Shown here one piece after another: positions 23,678-31,845 of a DNA stretch of 64,000 bases. Source of the stretch: Actinocorallia sp. API 0066. Lineage in GTDB: Bacteria; Actinomycetota; Actinomycetes; Streptosporangiales; Streptosporangiaceae. Within the stretch, counting starts at the first letter, position 1. Each line of letters begins with the position of its first letter. Made by a program: the position numbers and the translations under genes. The DNA is taken from the NCBI RefSeq assembly GCF_020991275.1, contig NZ_JAJLQY010000006.1, positions 62,001 to 126,000 of the forward strand, read 5' to 3'. The notes under the pieces are model-generated. The model was given only the letters and a program-made list of their open reading frames with translations. It did not search any database and was not told the origin of the DNA.

Positions 23678-23962
23678 TCACAGCAGTCCGGGGTGTCCCT
23701 GTTCACGCGGCCTGGCCCGGCTCGGGCGCGGGCCGCGCGCTTTGGCTGCGTCCTTCCCGGTCTTGCTGGCGTGGCACGTCCTGCACACGGCGCGCAGGTT
23801 CTCGGCCCGGTGGTCGTCGGCGCGACCGATGTGGTCTACCTCGGTCGCGCCGGTCGTGCAGCGCGGGCCCTGAATCTGGCACGTGTGCGCGTCACGGGTC
23901 AGCACCATCTTGCGGACGCTCGGCCAGTTCTTCGGCAGCGGGGACGTACGCCATGCGGTCAC
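23678..23962 (-). CDS. HNH endonuclease (94 aa)
   Basis: GTG start at 23960..23962 with GAGGAGG five bases upstream; upstream in-frame ATG codons lack a site. The motif is CQIQGPRCTTGATEVDHIGRADDHRAENLRAVCRTCHASKTG: two CxxC-like zinc pairs flank DH...N...H. The C terminus is very basic. HNH enzymes next to terminase in HK97-like phages are needed for cos cleavage together with TerL, which fits this location. Confidence 0.88.
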   Translation of the reverse strand: MTAWRTSPLPKNWPSVRKMVLTRDAHTCQIQGPRCTTGATEVDHIGRADDHRAENLRAVCRTCHASKTGKDAAKARGPRPSRARPREQGHPGLL

Positions 23963-24107
23963 GCGCGCCTCCTCGGGGAGTGTGGGGGCGGGCTTGCCGT
24001 GGGGTGGGGTGCGTCGCCAGGGCGGGGTGGGTTCCGCATGCCCCCGGAAACGCGGATGCCCGGCGCTATGGCCGGGCATACCTCTCCTGTCGCTGCTGAT
24101 CATACCC

Positions 24108-24116
24108 TGTGGATAA
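24108..24116 (+). other. DnaA-box-like 9-mer TGTGGATAA
   Basis: The exact complement of TTATCCACA lies in the 290-bp gap between HNH and the plus-strand gene, within CCCTGTGGATAAC. The same 13-mer is at 32128..32140 and 36825..36837. One box does not prove an origin. Confidence 0.35.
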
Positions 24117-24252
24117 CCCGCATCAACCCACGATCACAAGATGCGATGACCCCTGGTCAGCAGCTCTACCTAATGCCCGCTTCGCATTTGTCTCACGCTC
24201 GCGTCCGGGCGGTCCCATAGCATCGAACTAAGCCCACGTGAAAGGAGATCTG

Positions 24253-24624
24253 ATGGACCTTGAGGCAGTGGCCCGCCAGATCCAGGACGCCGCATTCCAG
24301 TCCGGCTATATAGCCGGACTGGACGGGCCGGGCCGTGTCCGGGTATCGGGCTGGACAGGCGCCCCGGATGCGGTAACCCGGACAGCAGTGACCATCGTCC
24401 CATCGGAGCTCGGCGCGTCGGAGTGGCAGTACCACTACGAGCGTGAAGACGGTTCCAAGCAGCTCCCGTTCCGCGCGGGCACCGGGATCGTCGCGGAGGC
24501 CGTCGGAGGGCTGCTCCCGATGATGCGACGACTGCCCTACAACCACGCGGAGCACATGGTCGCAGTGGCCCAGATGATCCACTCCCAGGGCTGGGGTCAG
24601 GCAGGCCGCCATTCCTCCCGGTAG
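24253..24624 (+). CDS. Orphan plus-strand gene in the minus-strand operon (123 aa)
   Basis: The ATG at 24253 has AAAGGAG at good spacing; a GTG 15 bases earlier is less likely. Reads MDLEAVARQIQDAAFQSGYIAGLDGPGRVRVSGWTGAPDAV, then WQYHYEREDGSKQLPFRAGTGIVAEAVG and a helical C terminus. No known family is recognised. It is the only plus-strand gene between 5.7 and 33.6 kb and converges on the next gene, overlapping it by 28 bp at the 3' ends. Codons 15 to 24 are part of a 28-bp perfect palindrome. Confidence 0.65.
   Translation: MDLEAVARQIQDAAFQSGYIAGLDGPGRVRVSGWTGAPDAVTRTAVTIVPSELGASEWQYHYEREDGSKQLPFRAGTGIVAEAVGGLLPMMRRLPYNHAEHMVAVAQMIHSQGWGQAGRHSSR
24296..24323. repeat. Perfect 28-bp palindrome inside the orphan gene
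   Basis: TCCAGTCCGGCTAT is followed directly by its exact reverse complement. It encodes the FQSGYIAGLD segment. A palindrome this long is very unlikely by chance and may be an operator, a recombination site or a hairpin in mRNA. Confidence 0.85.
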
Positions 24625-24980
24625 TCGGAGTGGTTGGCGTAGGCGATGGCGAGCGCCTTGAGCGCCCACCAGTGGGCGGCGTCGTACGTCTCGCCGCCCC
24701 TGGACGTCGTCTCGCAGGCGCCCTTGCACCACTTCTCGTGCGCGCGGACGATCATGCGCTTGGCCTCCACCTCGCACAGCACGCGCGCCGGGTCGTGGCG
24801 GGCGATGTGCTCGGCATTGTGCGGGCCACAGTACGCCTCGCCATCGCCGACCACGGTGTGCCGCATGTCGTCGAGGCACCACGTCCCAGTCTCGGCCCAG
24901 ACGGCGGAGAACTCGCTCGCCTTCGTGGCCGCGACTTCATCCTCGTCGAGTCGCGCCTTGAGGAAGTCCACCAGGGTCAT
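24597..24980 (-). CDS. DUF6221-family protein (127 aa)
   Basis: ATG at 24978..24980 after a GAGAGGATGACC stretch. Begins MTLVDFLKARLDEDEVAATKAS and has EHIARHDPARVLCEVEAKRMIVRAHEKW, the conserved core of DUF6221 proteins, which are widespread in actinobacterial chromosomes, phages and integrative elements. The function is not known. It overlaps the upstream gene by ATGA. Confidence 0.8.
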   Translation of the reverse strand: MTLVDFLKARLDEDEVAATKASEFSAVWAETGTWCLDDMRHTVVGDGEAYCGPHNAEHIARHDPARVLCEVEAKRMIVRAHEKWCKGACETTSRGGETYDAAHWWALKALAIAYANHSDYREEWRPA

Positions 24981-25678
24981 GCGGTCATCCTCTCGCGTCC
25001 GTCTGCCCGGTACAGCTCGCGGGCGAGCCACCGCCATTGCTCGAATGGCCATGCGGGTCGGCCTCCCCACCACGTGCCGACCTTGCGGGCCGGGGGTTCG
25101 CACGGGATGTCGGACTCGCAGACGATGGCGGCGAGGTGCCCAGGCAGCAGTCGCACGCGCAGGCTGAACGCTCCCGTGAGCCCGCCCCGGCACCACGGGC
25201 AGACCACCCTGAGGGTCTGGCCGGACGGGTCGAGGAACAGCGCTCTGGTGACCTCGGAGGCCATCCGGTCGGCCGCACCCGCGACGTGCCGGAGGGCGGC
25301 GTGATCGAGCTGGTGGAGGTGCCGGGCGGCGAAGTCGAGCTGCGGGGCCGGGTCGGCGAACGCCGTCGTGGGCGGCGCGGGCGGCATGATGCCGAGCGCG
25401 GCGGCGATCTCATCGCACATCTCGTCGGCTCCCGCGACGAGCTGCGCCATCAGGTCGAGCACTTCGGCGCGCGCGGCGTCCCGGTGCGCGCCGGGCGCGT
25501 CGGCGTTGCGGTCGGCGCGTTCCTGCCGCGCCCGGTAGTCGAGTTCGGCGCGCTGCCTCAGGTCGATGACGCTGGAGGGGCGCGGGGCGTGGACGGCGGG
25601 GTCGCGCAGCTCGGCGATGGCGGGCCAGTAGTCGCTGACGAGCCGGAGGTTCGCGGCGGTGCGGTCGAGCAGGGTCAC
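24977..25678 (-). CDS. Hypothetical early protein with cysteine pairs (233 aa)
   Basis: GTG start at 25676..25678 overlapping the upstream stop. The N-terminal two thirds are helical (VIDLRQRAELDYRARQERADRNAD). Near the C terminus VVCPWCRGGLTGAFSLRV and VCESDIPCEPPARK suggest a zinc site, followed by WPFEQWRWLARELYRAD. The gene is not recognised as a named family; similar proteins occur in actinobacterial phages and plasmids. It is translationally coupled on both sides. Confidence 0.65.
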   Translation of the reverse strand: MTLLDRTAANLRLVSDYWPAIAELRDPAVHAPRPSSVIDLRQRAELDYRARQERADRNADAPGAHRDAARAEVLDLMAQLVAGADEMCDEIAAALGIMPPAPPTTAFADPAPQLDFAARHLHQLDHAALRHVAGAADRMASEVTRALFLDPSGQTLRVVCPWCRGGLTGAFSLRVRLLPGHLAAIVCESDIPCEPPARKVGTWWGGRPAWPFEQWRWLARELYRADGRERMTA

Positions 25679-25890
25679 GCGGCGTCCTTCCACAGGGTGG
25701 TGCAGTGTGTCAGGTGGGAGATGTAGGTCTCGCGGGCGATTTCGAGGGTTCGGCGGGCTGCGGCGGCGTCGTTTCGCGCGGCGGTCACCAGCTCGTCGGT
25801 GGTGGGGCGCTGGCGGCGGCCGAGCGTGAGTCCGGCCGCGAACGCCAGCATGGCCAGTGATGCGGCGACGGGGGCGAGGATGGCCGTCAC
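25675..25890 (-). CDS. Small membrane-anchored helical protein (71 aa)
   Basis: One N-terminal hydrophobic segment (AILAPVAASLAMLAFAAGLTLG) is followed by a charged helix (TTDELVTAARNDAAAARRTLEIARE) and a short HLTHC end. It overlaps both neighbours by four bases. No family is recognised. Confidence 0.62.
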   Translation of the reverse strand: MTAILAPVAASLAMLAFAAGLTLGRRQRPTTDELVTAARNDAAAARRTLEIARETYISHLTHCTTLWKDAA

Positions 25891-26240
25891 GGGGATTCTC
25901 CGTTCCGGCCGAACGCGCCCCAGCCGTCCAGCTCGATAAGGGCTTGGCGGACGGGTTCGGGACCGTACACACCGCCTGAGGCTTCCAGGCTGGCTCGTAC
26001 GCGACTCAGGGCGGTTTCGGCGGCGTCGGCGCGGCGTTGGGCTTCGGCGAGCGCGGTGTCGGTATCCGTCCGGGTGCGAAGGGCGTCCAGCCGTCCGACG
26101 AGCTGCGCGGCGAACTGGTCGAGGTGTTCGGCGAGGTCGCAGGCCGCGCAGGTGGGACAGTCGATCACGTCGGCCGGGTGCTTGGCGCGGTGCCGGGCGA
26201 CGACATCATCCGTGGGGTGCCAGGGGCGGGGTTCGGTCAC
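25887..26240 (-). CDS. Hypothetical early protein with DCPTCAACD motif (117 aa)
   Basis: GTG start at 26238..26240 preceded by GGAGG. Contains HPTDDVVARHRAKHPADVIDCPTCAACDLAEHLDQF, with a Cys-rich knuckle, then a coiled coil (TALAEAQRRADAAETALSRVRASLEASGG). Function unknown; it heads a three-gene coupled set. Confidence 0.63.
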   Translation of the reverse strand: MTEPRPWHPTDDVVARHRAKHPADVIDCPTCAACDLAEHLDQFAAQLVGRLDALRTRTDTDTALAEAQRRADAAETALSRVRASLEASGGVYGPEPVRQALIELDGWGAFGRNGESP

Positions 26241-26299
26241 GGGTTCCTCCGATCTGGTGGGGCCGCCACGGCGTGCGCACGCCGTGGCGGCCGGGCGGG

Positions 26300-27175
26300 C
26301 TAGTCCTGGTCGTCGGGCAAGCCGGGGCCGCGGATCGCGCGGCGGGCGGCCTCTTCCTCGGTGAGCCCCTCGGTGTCGCCCAGGAAGTCAGCGGCGGACT
26401 TGCCGGGGATGGCGTTTCCATCGCTGTCGAACACGGGGGACTCGGCGAGCTTGTCGCCGAAGGCGTGACGGAAGGCGTGGCCCCACAGGGCGCTGGAGTT
26501 GTCGAGGAACTCGCGGTTCCACGGGCTGATGGTCATGAACGACAGGAGGCGGTCGGCTTCGATCAGGGCGTCGCTGGCGTGGGACCGGCGGCGACCGTCG
26601 CGGTCGGGCTTGGCCTCCGGGTCGTCAACGATCATGTCGAGACCGAGGTCGATGACGTCGAGGACGTAGTCCCATCCGAGGGTTCCGGCCTCCTCGTCAT
26701 GCTCCCGCTGGGCGCGTAGGGCCTGTTCCTGCTCCATGTGCAGCCACTTGTCCGCGTGGGCGGGGTGGACGGCGAGCGCTTCGGCCAGCTCGGACATGAG
26801 GACGTAGCGGTGGGTGGCCTTGTCGTCGGGTCCGAAGGTCACGAAGTGGACCTGGACCCCGCCGAAGCCCCACAGGTTGATCATGACCGTGGGGTCCAGG
26901 ACGGGGAAGAGCTTGCGGTGGGCGTAGACCCGGTTCAGGTTCTCCAGGCCGCGCTTGGCCTGCTCGGCGGGACCCTCGTTCATCAGGGTGTAGGTCTGGC
27001 CGGCCTCGTGCCGCGAGGCGAGGCCGAGTGCGAATGTCTCCAGGGAGGTGCGGGCGAGCTGGTCCCACATGTCGCCGGTGCCCATGGCCTCGATCTCGGC
27101 GAGCGGCTTGCCGGTGAGTTCGGCGATCTGCCGATGGAGGGAGGCGAGGCGGTCGGCGTCGTGCTGTTCGGTCAT
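26300..27175 (-). CDS. Hypothetical protein downstream of dnaB (291 aa)
   Basis: The ATG at 27173..27175 follows AGAAGGAG at six bases, so it is preferred to an ATG 21 codons earlier that overlaps dnaB. Reads LHRQIAELTGKPLAEIEAMGTGDMWDQLARTSLETFALGLASRH, then a beta-rich VMINLWGFGGVQVHFVTFGPDD and an acidic C terminus with ADFLGDTEGLTEEEAARRA. Not recognised; the position suggests a role in replication or its control. Confidence 0.7.
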   Translation of the reverse strand: MTEQHDADRLASLHRQIAELTGKPLAEIEAMGTGDMWDQLARTSLETFALGLASRHEAGQTYTLMNEGPAEQAKRGLENLNRVYAHRKLFPVLDPTVMINLWGFGGVQVHFVTFGPDDKATHRYVLMSELAEALAVHPAHADKWLHMEQEQALRAQREHDEEAGTLGWDYVLDVIDLGLDMIVDDPEAKPDRDGRRRSHASDALIEADRLLSFMTISPWNREFLDNSSALWGHAFRHAFGDKLAESPVFDSDGNAIPGKSAADFLGDTEGLTEEEAARRAIRGPGLPDDQD

Positions 27176-27234
27176 GGGAGACTCCTTCTGAACGGGCCTG
27201 CTAGAGACGGGCCCGTTCGTGTTGGTGGTGTGGG

Positions 27235-28575
27235 TCATCGGTCGGTGGCCATGTCCATGAAGCGGCTGTGATGGCCCTGGAACGCGGCGGTGACGGTCGA
27301 GGTGGGGCCGTTGCGGTGCTTGGCCACGATGAAGTCGGCCTCACCGGCGCGCGGGGCCTCTTTGTCGTAGGCGTCTTCGCGGTGCAGCATGATCACGATG
27401 TCGGCGTCCTGCTCGATCGAGCCGGACTCGCGCAGGTCGGCGAGGATCGGTCGTTTGTCGGTGCGCTTTTCGACCTCGCGGTTCAGCTGCGCGCCGACGA
27501 CGACGGGGATGTCGAACTCCTTCGCGAGCAGCTTCAACGCGCGGCTGAGCTGTGACACCTCGGCCACCCGGTTGTCGGCGCGGCGGCCCTCGCTCTGCAT
27601 GAGCTGGAGGTAGTCCACGACCAGGAGGCGGGCGGGGTCGCCGGAGCGGCGCATCTTGCGGAGCCGGGCGCGGATGCCGGTGAGGCCGACGCCGGGGTCG
27701 TCGTCCAGGACGAGGTGTTCGACGTCGCCGAGACGGTCGATGGACCGAGCGACCCGGCCCCACTGGTCTTCGGTCAGGTTCCGCTCGCGAAGCGCGGTGA
27801 GATCGACGTTGGCGGCGTGGGAGACGATCCGGTCCATCAGCTCGGTCCGGCTCATCTCCAGCGATGCGAACAGGGCGGGGACGCGGAGTGTCACTGCCGC
27901 GTGGTAGGCGGCGTTGAGCATGAACACGGACTTGCCCATGCCGGGCCGGGCCCCGACGACGACGAGCTGGCCGGGGCGCAGGCCGCCGCCCAACAGCCGG
28001 TCGAGGTCGGTCCAGCCGGTGGGGAGCGTCTGGTCGGGGGTCTTGTCCTCCAGGCGGTCGAGGTATCCGGGCAGGGCGGCGGCAAGGGTGGGGGCGGTGT
28101 CGGCGAGCTGGTCGGAGACGTCGGTGTGTTCGGCGAGGGCGTCGGCGGCGAGTCCGATCCGTTCCTCGGTGCCGATGTCACCGGTGCGGGCAAGCCGCCG
28201 GAGCCGGGTCGCTGCGGCGTCCAGCCCACGCCGTGACGCCCAGTCCACGAGGATGGGGGCGTAGTGGTAGGCGTTCTGCGGGACGGGCGCCGCCTCGAAG
28301 ATGTCGATGACGAACTTCCCGGTGCCGCCCAGGATCTGCTGGAGCTCCCCGCGCGCGTCGAGCCAGGCGCGGACGGCATGCGGCTCGGTGGGGGCACCGG
28401 CCTCCCGCAGGGCCTTCAGGGCCCTGAAGGCGGCGCCGTGCGCTGCGGGGAAGTGGGATTCGTTGAGTCCTGCGATCATGTCGTCGGCGACGTCGGCCGA
28501 GTTCATCATGGCGCTCAGCACGATCCGCTCGGCGTGCTCGTCCCGCATCGGGTCGGTGTCGAACTCGGGGGTCAC
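27235..28575 (-). CDS. dnaB: Replicative DNA helicase, DnaB family (446 aa)
   Basis: GTG start at 28573..28575. The N-terminal domain (about 1-100) reads HAERIVLSAMMNSADVADDM. The RecA-like domain has Walker A GARPGMGKS, LFASLEMSRTELMDRIVSHA, Walker B LLVVDYLQLMQ, and VVVGAQLNREVEKRTDKRPILADLRESGSIEQDADIVIMLHR (H4 and sensor region). It unwinds phage DNA at the fork. It overlaps the DnaC-like gene by ATGA-type coupling, so loader and helicase are made together. Confidence 0.95.
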   Translation of the reverse strand: MTPEFDTDPMRDEHAERIVLSAMMNSADVADDMIAGLNESHFPAAHGAAFRALKALREAGAPTEPHAVRAWLDARGELQQILGGTGKFVIDIFEAAPVPQNAYHYAPILVDWASRRGLDAAATRLRRLARTGDIGTEERIGLAADALAEHTDVSDQLADTAPTLAAALPGYLDRLEDKTPDQTLPTGWTDLDRLLGGGLRPGQLVVVGARPGMGKSVFMLNAAYHAAVTLRVPALFASLEMSRTELMDRIVSHAANVDLTALRERNLTEDQWGRVARSIDRLGDVEHLVLDDDPGVGLTGIRARLRKMRRSGDPARLLVVDYLQLMQSEGRRADNRVAEVSQLSRALKLLAKEFDIPVVVGAQLNREVEKRTDKRPILADLRESGSIEQDADIVIMLHREDAYDKEAPRAGEADFIVAKHRNGPTSTVTAAFQGHHSRFMDMATDR

Positions 28576-29135
28576 CGGGCCCTCCTGTCCTGGCCGTTGA
28601 GGATGACGACGGTGGCCCGGTCGGCGAGGCGGGAGACGATGCGCTCGCCGAACGCGGCGGTGAGGTCGGGGGTGTTGGTGGTGGTGATGGTCGGGCGGCG
28701 GTGGGCCCAGCGCTCATCGGCGACGCCGAGCAGCAGCTCGCGTTCCCACTCATTGCCGCGCCCGGCGCCCAGGTCGTCCAGGAGCAGGATGTCGGCCGCG
28801 GTCATCGCGGCGAGCGCAGACCGGTCGGTGGGCGGCGCGATGGCCGTACGCCAGCGGGAGCCGGAGACGACCATGACGCGGCCGGGGTAGCCGTCGGAGA
28901 TCGCGCGTTCCAGGACCTCGAACGCGCTCCAGGTCTTGCCGGTGCCAACCTGGCCCGCCAGGACGAGGTTGGCGGCGTCGCCGTCGAGGAGGCGGCGGCC
29001 CCAGGCGGCGACGTCGGGGTGCAGGTCGCCGGCGTCGCGGAGGTTGGCGGGGCGCTGGCGGCAGAAGATTTCCAGCCGGTGGCGGCGGCGCTCCTCGTGC
29101 CATTCGCGCATGGCGTCGTCTTCGTAGAACGTCAT
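28572..29135 (-). CDS. DnaC-like helicase loader ATPase (187 aa)
   Basis: Contains Walker A LAGQVGTGKTWSAFEV, Walker B DILLLDDLGAGRGNEWE, a sensor-type RRPTITTTNTPDLTAAFGERIVSRLADRA with the arginine finger region, and an N-terminal region that would bind DnaB (EWHEERRRHRLEIFCRQR). This is the AAA+ DnaC/IstB family. It lies between the O-like gene and dnaB, as in lambda-like (O-P) or DnaC-type modules. Confidence 0.88.
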   Translation of the reverse strand: MTFYEDDAMREWHEERRRHRLEIFCRQRPANLRDAGDLHPDVAAWGRRLLDGDAANLVLAGQVGTGKTWSAFEVLERAISDGYPGRVMVVSGSRWRTAIAPPTDRSALAAMTAADILLLDDLGAGRGNEWERELLLGVADERWAHRRPTITTTNTPDLTAAFGERIVSRLADRATVVILNGQDRRAR

Positions 29136-30187
29136 CGTCCAATAAGTCCTTTCTCGGTGTACTCGAAGCCCCGGGCCGGGACCTGGGAGCCGGTGCCGGG
29201 GGCGTGGCGGGTGTCAGGCGGCGGGGCGGCGAGCCGGAAGTACTCGATCCCCAAGTTGTGGAAGCCAAGCTGAACTTTGCGGCCGAGTGCGTGGGCGGCT
29301 TTAACGAGCCGTTCGGGGTCCTTGCTCTCGGCGAGCAATTCCTTGGCCTGCCTGCCGATGTTGGCGATCTGGCGGCGGGTGGGGTCCTCGCCGTTGGTGG
29401 CGGCGCGCACGCCGTCGATGTAGGCGGCGACGACGGCGTCGGCTTTCGGCGACGCCTCCGGCTTGGCGGCCTTCGGTTTGGCGCGACTCCGCTTCGGCTT
29501 CCCTTCGGGTGACGGGGTGGGCAGCGGGACCACGATCCCGCCGTCGTCGCCGATCTGGGTCTGTCCGTCGAGCTGTCCCGCGCCCGCCGTCGCCGGAGGC
29601 GGCGGGGAGGGGGGTACAGGGGCGGTACAGAGGGGCGGTAGGACGGTATGGGGGTCAAGTTGTCCCGGATTCCGGTCAACTTGTCCCGGACATTGGCTTT
29701 GTCCGGTCAAGTTGTCCTGGACTCCGGTCAACTTGTCCTGGACATCCACCGCCGTCCCTGACAAGTTGTCCTGGACGGTTCCGGTCAAGTTGTCCTGGAC
29801 GGCGCGGGTCTGCCGCTTGCGGGCCGCGTCTTTCTGGCGTTCGGCTTCAGCCTTCTCCTCAAGAGCCTTCCGCTCGGCCTCAAGGTCGCGGCGGCGGTGC
29901 ATCGCGAGGTTCCACCGGTTACAGCCGCCCGCCGTCGCCCCAGCGCGGACGATCAGGTCGGCGGCCTCCAGGCGGGCGAGGGCACGTTGAATCGTCCGGC
30001 GGTCCTGCCCGGTCCGGAGCTGGAGTTCGGTCATCGCGGGCCAGGAGTCGCGGCCCTGCTTATCGGCGCGTTCGGCGAGGGCGATCAAGACGAGCCGGGC
30101 GGCGCTATCCGCCGTCGGCTTCCTGTCGCCGCCCGTGGCGGGGATGGGGGCGTGGTCGAGCGCCCACAGGATGGCCTCGACACTCAC
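29132..30187 (-). CDS. O-like replication initiator with internal iterons (351 aa)
   Basis: The GTG at 30185..30187 overlaps the upstream stop. The N-terminal domain (about 1-95) is a winged helix: LVLIALAERADKQGRDSWPAMTELQLRTGQDRRTIQRALARLEAADLIVRAGATAGGCNRWNL, a pattern of phage replication initiators. Then comes a basic coiled coil, a repeat region with VQDNLTG/VQDKLTG units (about residues 127-180), a Pro/Thr-rich linker, a Lys-rich stretch and a helical C-terminal domain (AVVAAYIDGVRAATNGEDP, then GRQAKELLAESKDPERLVKAAH). The repeats encode 16-bp DNA iterons. This is the layout of lambda O, in which ori lies inside the gene. Confidence 0.83.
   Translation of the reverse strand: MSVEAILWALDHAPIPATGGDRKPTADSAARLVLIALAERADKQGRDSWPAMTELQLRTGQDRRTIQRALARLEAADLIVRAGATAGGCNRWNLAMHRRRDLEAERKALEEKAEAERQKDAARKRQTRAVQDNLTGTVQDNLSGTAVDVQDKLTGVQDNLTGQSQCPGQVDRNPGQLDPHTVLPPLCTAPVPPSPPPPATAGAGQLDGQTQIGDDGGIVVPLPTPSPEGKPKRSRAKPKAAKPEASPKADAVVAAYIDGVRAATNGEDPTRRQIANIGRQAKELLAESKDPERLVKAAHALGRKVQLGFHNLGIEYFRLAAPPPDTRHAPGTGSQVPARGFEYTEKGLIGR
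29654..29799. repeat. Six 16-bp iterons inside the initiator gene, candidate prophage origin
   Basis: The consensus is GTCAASTTGTCCYGGA (S is G or C; Y is C or T). Copies start at 29654, 29675, 29706, 29727, 29760 (GACAAG... variant) and 29784. Distances are 21, 31, 21, 33 and 24 bp, so two pairs are two helical turns apart. A weaker copy may lie at 29567. They fall in the non-domain linker of the protein. Confidence 0.75.
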
Positions 30188-30534
30188 CCGCGCCCGCCGT
30201 CCAGCTCGTCGCGGAGCCAGCCGTCGATGTCGGCACGCAGGGCAGCCACGATGGGCGCCCGGTCGGGCTCGGCCATCTGCCCGGTGCGCTCGGCGCGCCG
30301 GGCGAGCACGACCTCGGACATGTCGGCGAGGTAGGCGCGGATGAGATGGTGGATCGCCTCGCGGCAGTCGGCGGCGTGGTCGGCCCGCTGCTGGACGGGA
30401 CACTGCCGGGCGCGCTCAGCGCGGCCCTCGGCCGCACGCCGGGCGGCAAGCTGCCTGCGGGCGTCCTCGCGGCGGTGGCGGAGCTGCTGGGCGACGCGGC
30501 GGGCGGCAGCGTGGCCGTCGTCGGTCTCAGACAT
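30184..30534 (-). CDS. Hypothetical helical early protein (116 aa)
   Basis: The ATG at 30532..30534 follows GGGGGACCC. The protein is almost wholly basic-acidic helix (RRVAQQLRHRREDARRQLAARRAAEGRAERARQ) with CREAIHHLIRAYLADMSEVVL near the middle. No family is recognised. It overlaps the O-like gene by GTGA. Confidence 0.65.
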   Translation of the reverse strand: MSETDDGHAAARRVAQQLRHRREDARRQLAARRAAEGRAERARQCPVQQRADHAADCREAIHHLIRAYLADMSEVVLARRAERTGQMAEPDRAPIVAALRADIDGWLRDELDGGRG

Positions 30535-30610
30535 GGGTCCCCCGTTCTGAGGGTGCGTTGAGGGGCCCGGCGGCGGGGGGAGACCGCCGGGCAGGGGATG
30601 GGGCTGTGGG

Positions 30611-31486
30611 CTACGCGGGCAGGCTGAGCTGCCGCCCGTGGGCGTCGAGACGGCCGGTGCCACCGAGACGCCGGTGCAGGGCCTCCAAGCCCTTGACGGT
30701 CACGCGGACCTGCGGCGGGTCGAGGACCAGCAGACCGGTACGCGGGTGGTAGTGGGACTGGGGCAGGATCGACAGGTGGCCGCTGGTCACACGGTCCTGC
30801 TTGGGCGTCCACGCGCCGTCCGGCCCGGACCGGAAGATCCAGCCGAGCCGCTCCAGCTCCCGGAACAGGCGGCGCTGCCCGATCTCGATCGACGGGTCGC
30901 GGGAAAGCAGTTTCGCGGCCTGGGCGACATCGACGTCGCCGTCGGCGGTCGCCAGCACGTCCCACGCCTCGGCCTTGGGCTCGGCCTCGGCGAGCCGCTC
31001 TTTGGCCTCCTGGCGGGCGGCCCGCTCGGTGCGGGCGATCTGCACGGCGCGGGTGGCCTTGGCCGCCAGCGTCTCGATCAGGTCCAGCTCGCCGCCCTCA
31101 GTGATGGCGGGTGCGGCGTCGGCGACCTCGGCCTGGCGGGCCCTCGTCGCGAAGTACACCTTCGCGTCGGCGACGGCCTGCTTGGAGCCGTCGCACTCCA
31201 GGGCGACCATGTACGCGCCGAACCTGGTCAGGCGATGGTCGGCGACCTCGCGACTCGCTCCCGAGCCGATCGGGACCATACTGCCGGTGTCGGCAATATG
31301 GTCGTGACCTGCGCCTTCGCCCAGCGCAAGGTCGATAGCGGTACGGGCGGACAGAACGCGGTCCTCGAAGTTCCCCCAGCGGGAGTAGCCCAGCAAGGGC
31401 ATGAGGTCGCGGGCGGTCCAGTACTCGCCGCGCTCGTCCATGCGCCTGATCGCGTCGAAGGGCGAGGTGTGGGCGAGGCCGCTCAC
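30611..31486 (-). CDS. Phage antirepressor with C-terminal KilA/ANT-type domain (291 aa)
   Basis: The N-terminal part (about 1-130) reads SPFDAIRRMDERGEYWTARDLMPLLGYSRWGNFEDRV and RLTRFGAYMVALECDGSKQAVADAKVYFATRARQAEV, matching the DinD/BRO-N-like damage-inducible group. The C-terminal part (about 175-290) has AAKLLSRDPSIEIGQRRLFRELERLGWIFR and VRVTVKGLEALHRRLGG, the ANT/KilAC domain. Such proteins lift repression or act in the SOS switch. It is first but one in the early operon. Confidence 0.88.
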   Translation of the reverse strand: MSGLAHTSPFDAIRRMDERGEYWTARDLMPLLGYSRWGNFEDRVLSARTAIDLALGEGAGHDHIADTGSMVPIGSGASREVADHRLTRFGAYMVALECDGSKQAVADAKVYFATRARQAEVADAAPAITEGGELDLIETLAAKATRAVQIARTERAARQEAKERLAEAEPKAEAWDVLATADGDVDVAQAAKLLSRDPSIEIGQRRLFRELERLGWIFRSGPDGAWTPKQDRVTSGHLSILPQSHYHPRTGLLVLDPPQVRVTVKGLEALHRRLGGTGRLDAHGRQLSLPA

Positions 31487-31845
31487 CGGGCGGCCTCATC
31501 GGCCTCGCGCTCCCCGGCCTCGGCGCGGTCGCGGGCGCGCGCCCGCTCCAGCGTCTCGGCGTCGCGGGCGGCCTTGCGCTCCTCGCGGGCCTTCCGCGCG
31601 GCCTTCGCGGCCAGGAACGACATCCTGGCCATGTGGGCGCGACGAGCGTTCTCGACGGCCGCCGCGCGGGTCTCGGGGTCCATGACCCCCTCGGGGTCCA
31701 CCTCGCGCTCCAGCTTGGCCAGCCACCCCTCGCGGGCGGGGGCGGTGGCGGCGGTGCGGTCGGTGACCTTGGCCCAGGTCGCGTTCCCCGCCATGCGGGC
31801 GCGGAGCACCCGCTCCTCGGCGGTCAGGGTCTTGCTGGCTGCCAC
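31483..31845 (-). CDS. Conserved actinobacterial small basic protein (120 aa)
   Basis: GTG start at 31843..31845 after GAGGAG. Reads ASKTLTAEERVLRARMAGNATWAKVTDRTAATAPAREGWLAKLEREVDPEGVMDPETRAAAVENARRAHMARMSF, then a Lys/Arg/Ala-rich tail. The same pattern is common as a chromosomal conserved hypothetical in actinobacteria. Function unknown; it is the first gene of the early operon and overlaps the antirepressor start. Confidence 0.72.
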   Translation of the reverse strand: MAASKTLTAEERVLRARMAGNATWAKVTDRTAATAPAREGWLAKLEREVDPEGVMDPETRAAAVENARRAHMARMSFLAAKAARKAREERKAARDAETLERARARDRAEAGEREADEAAR

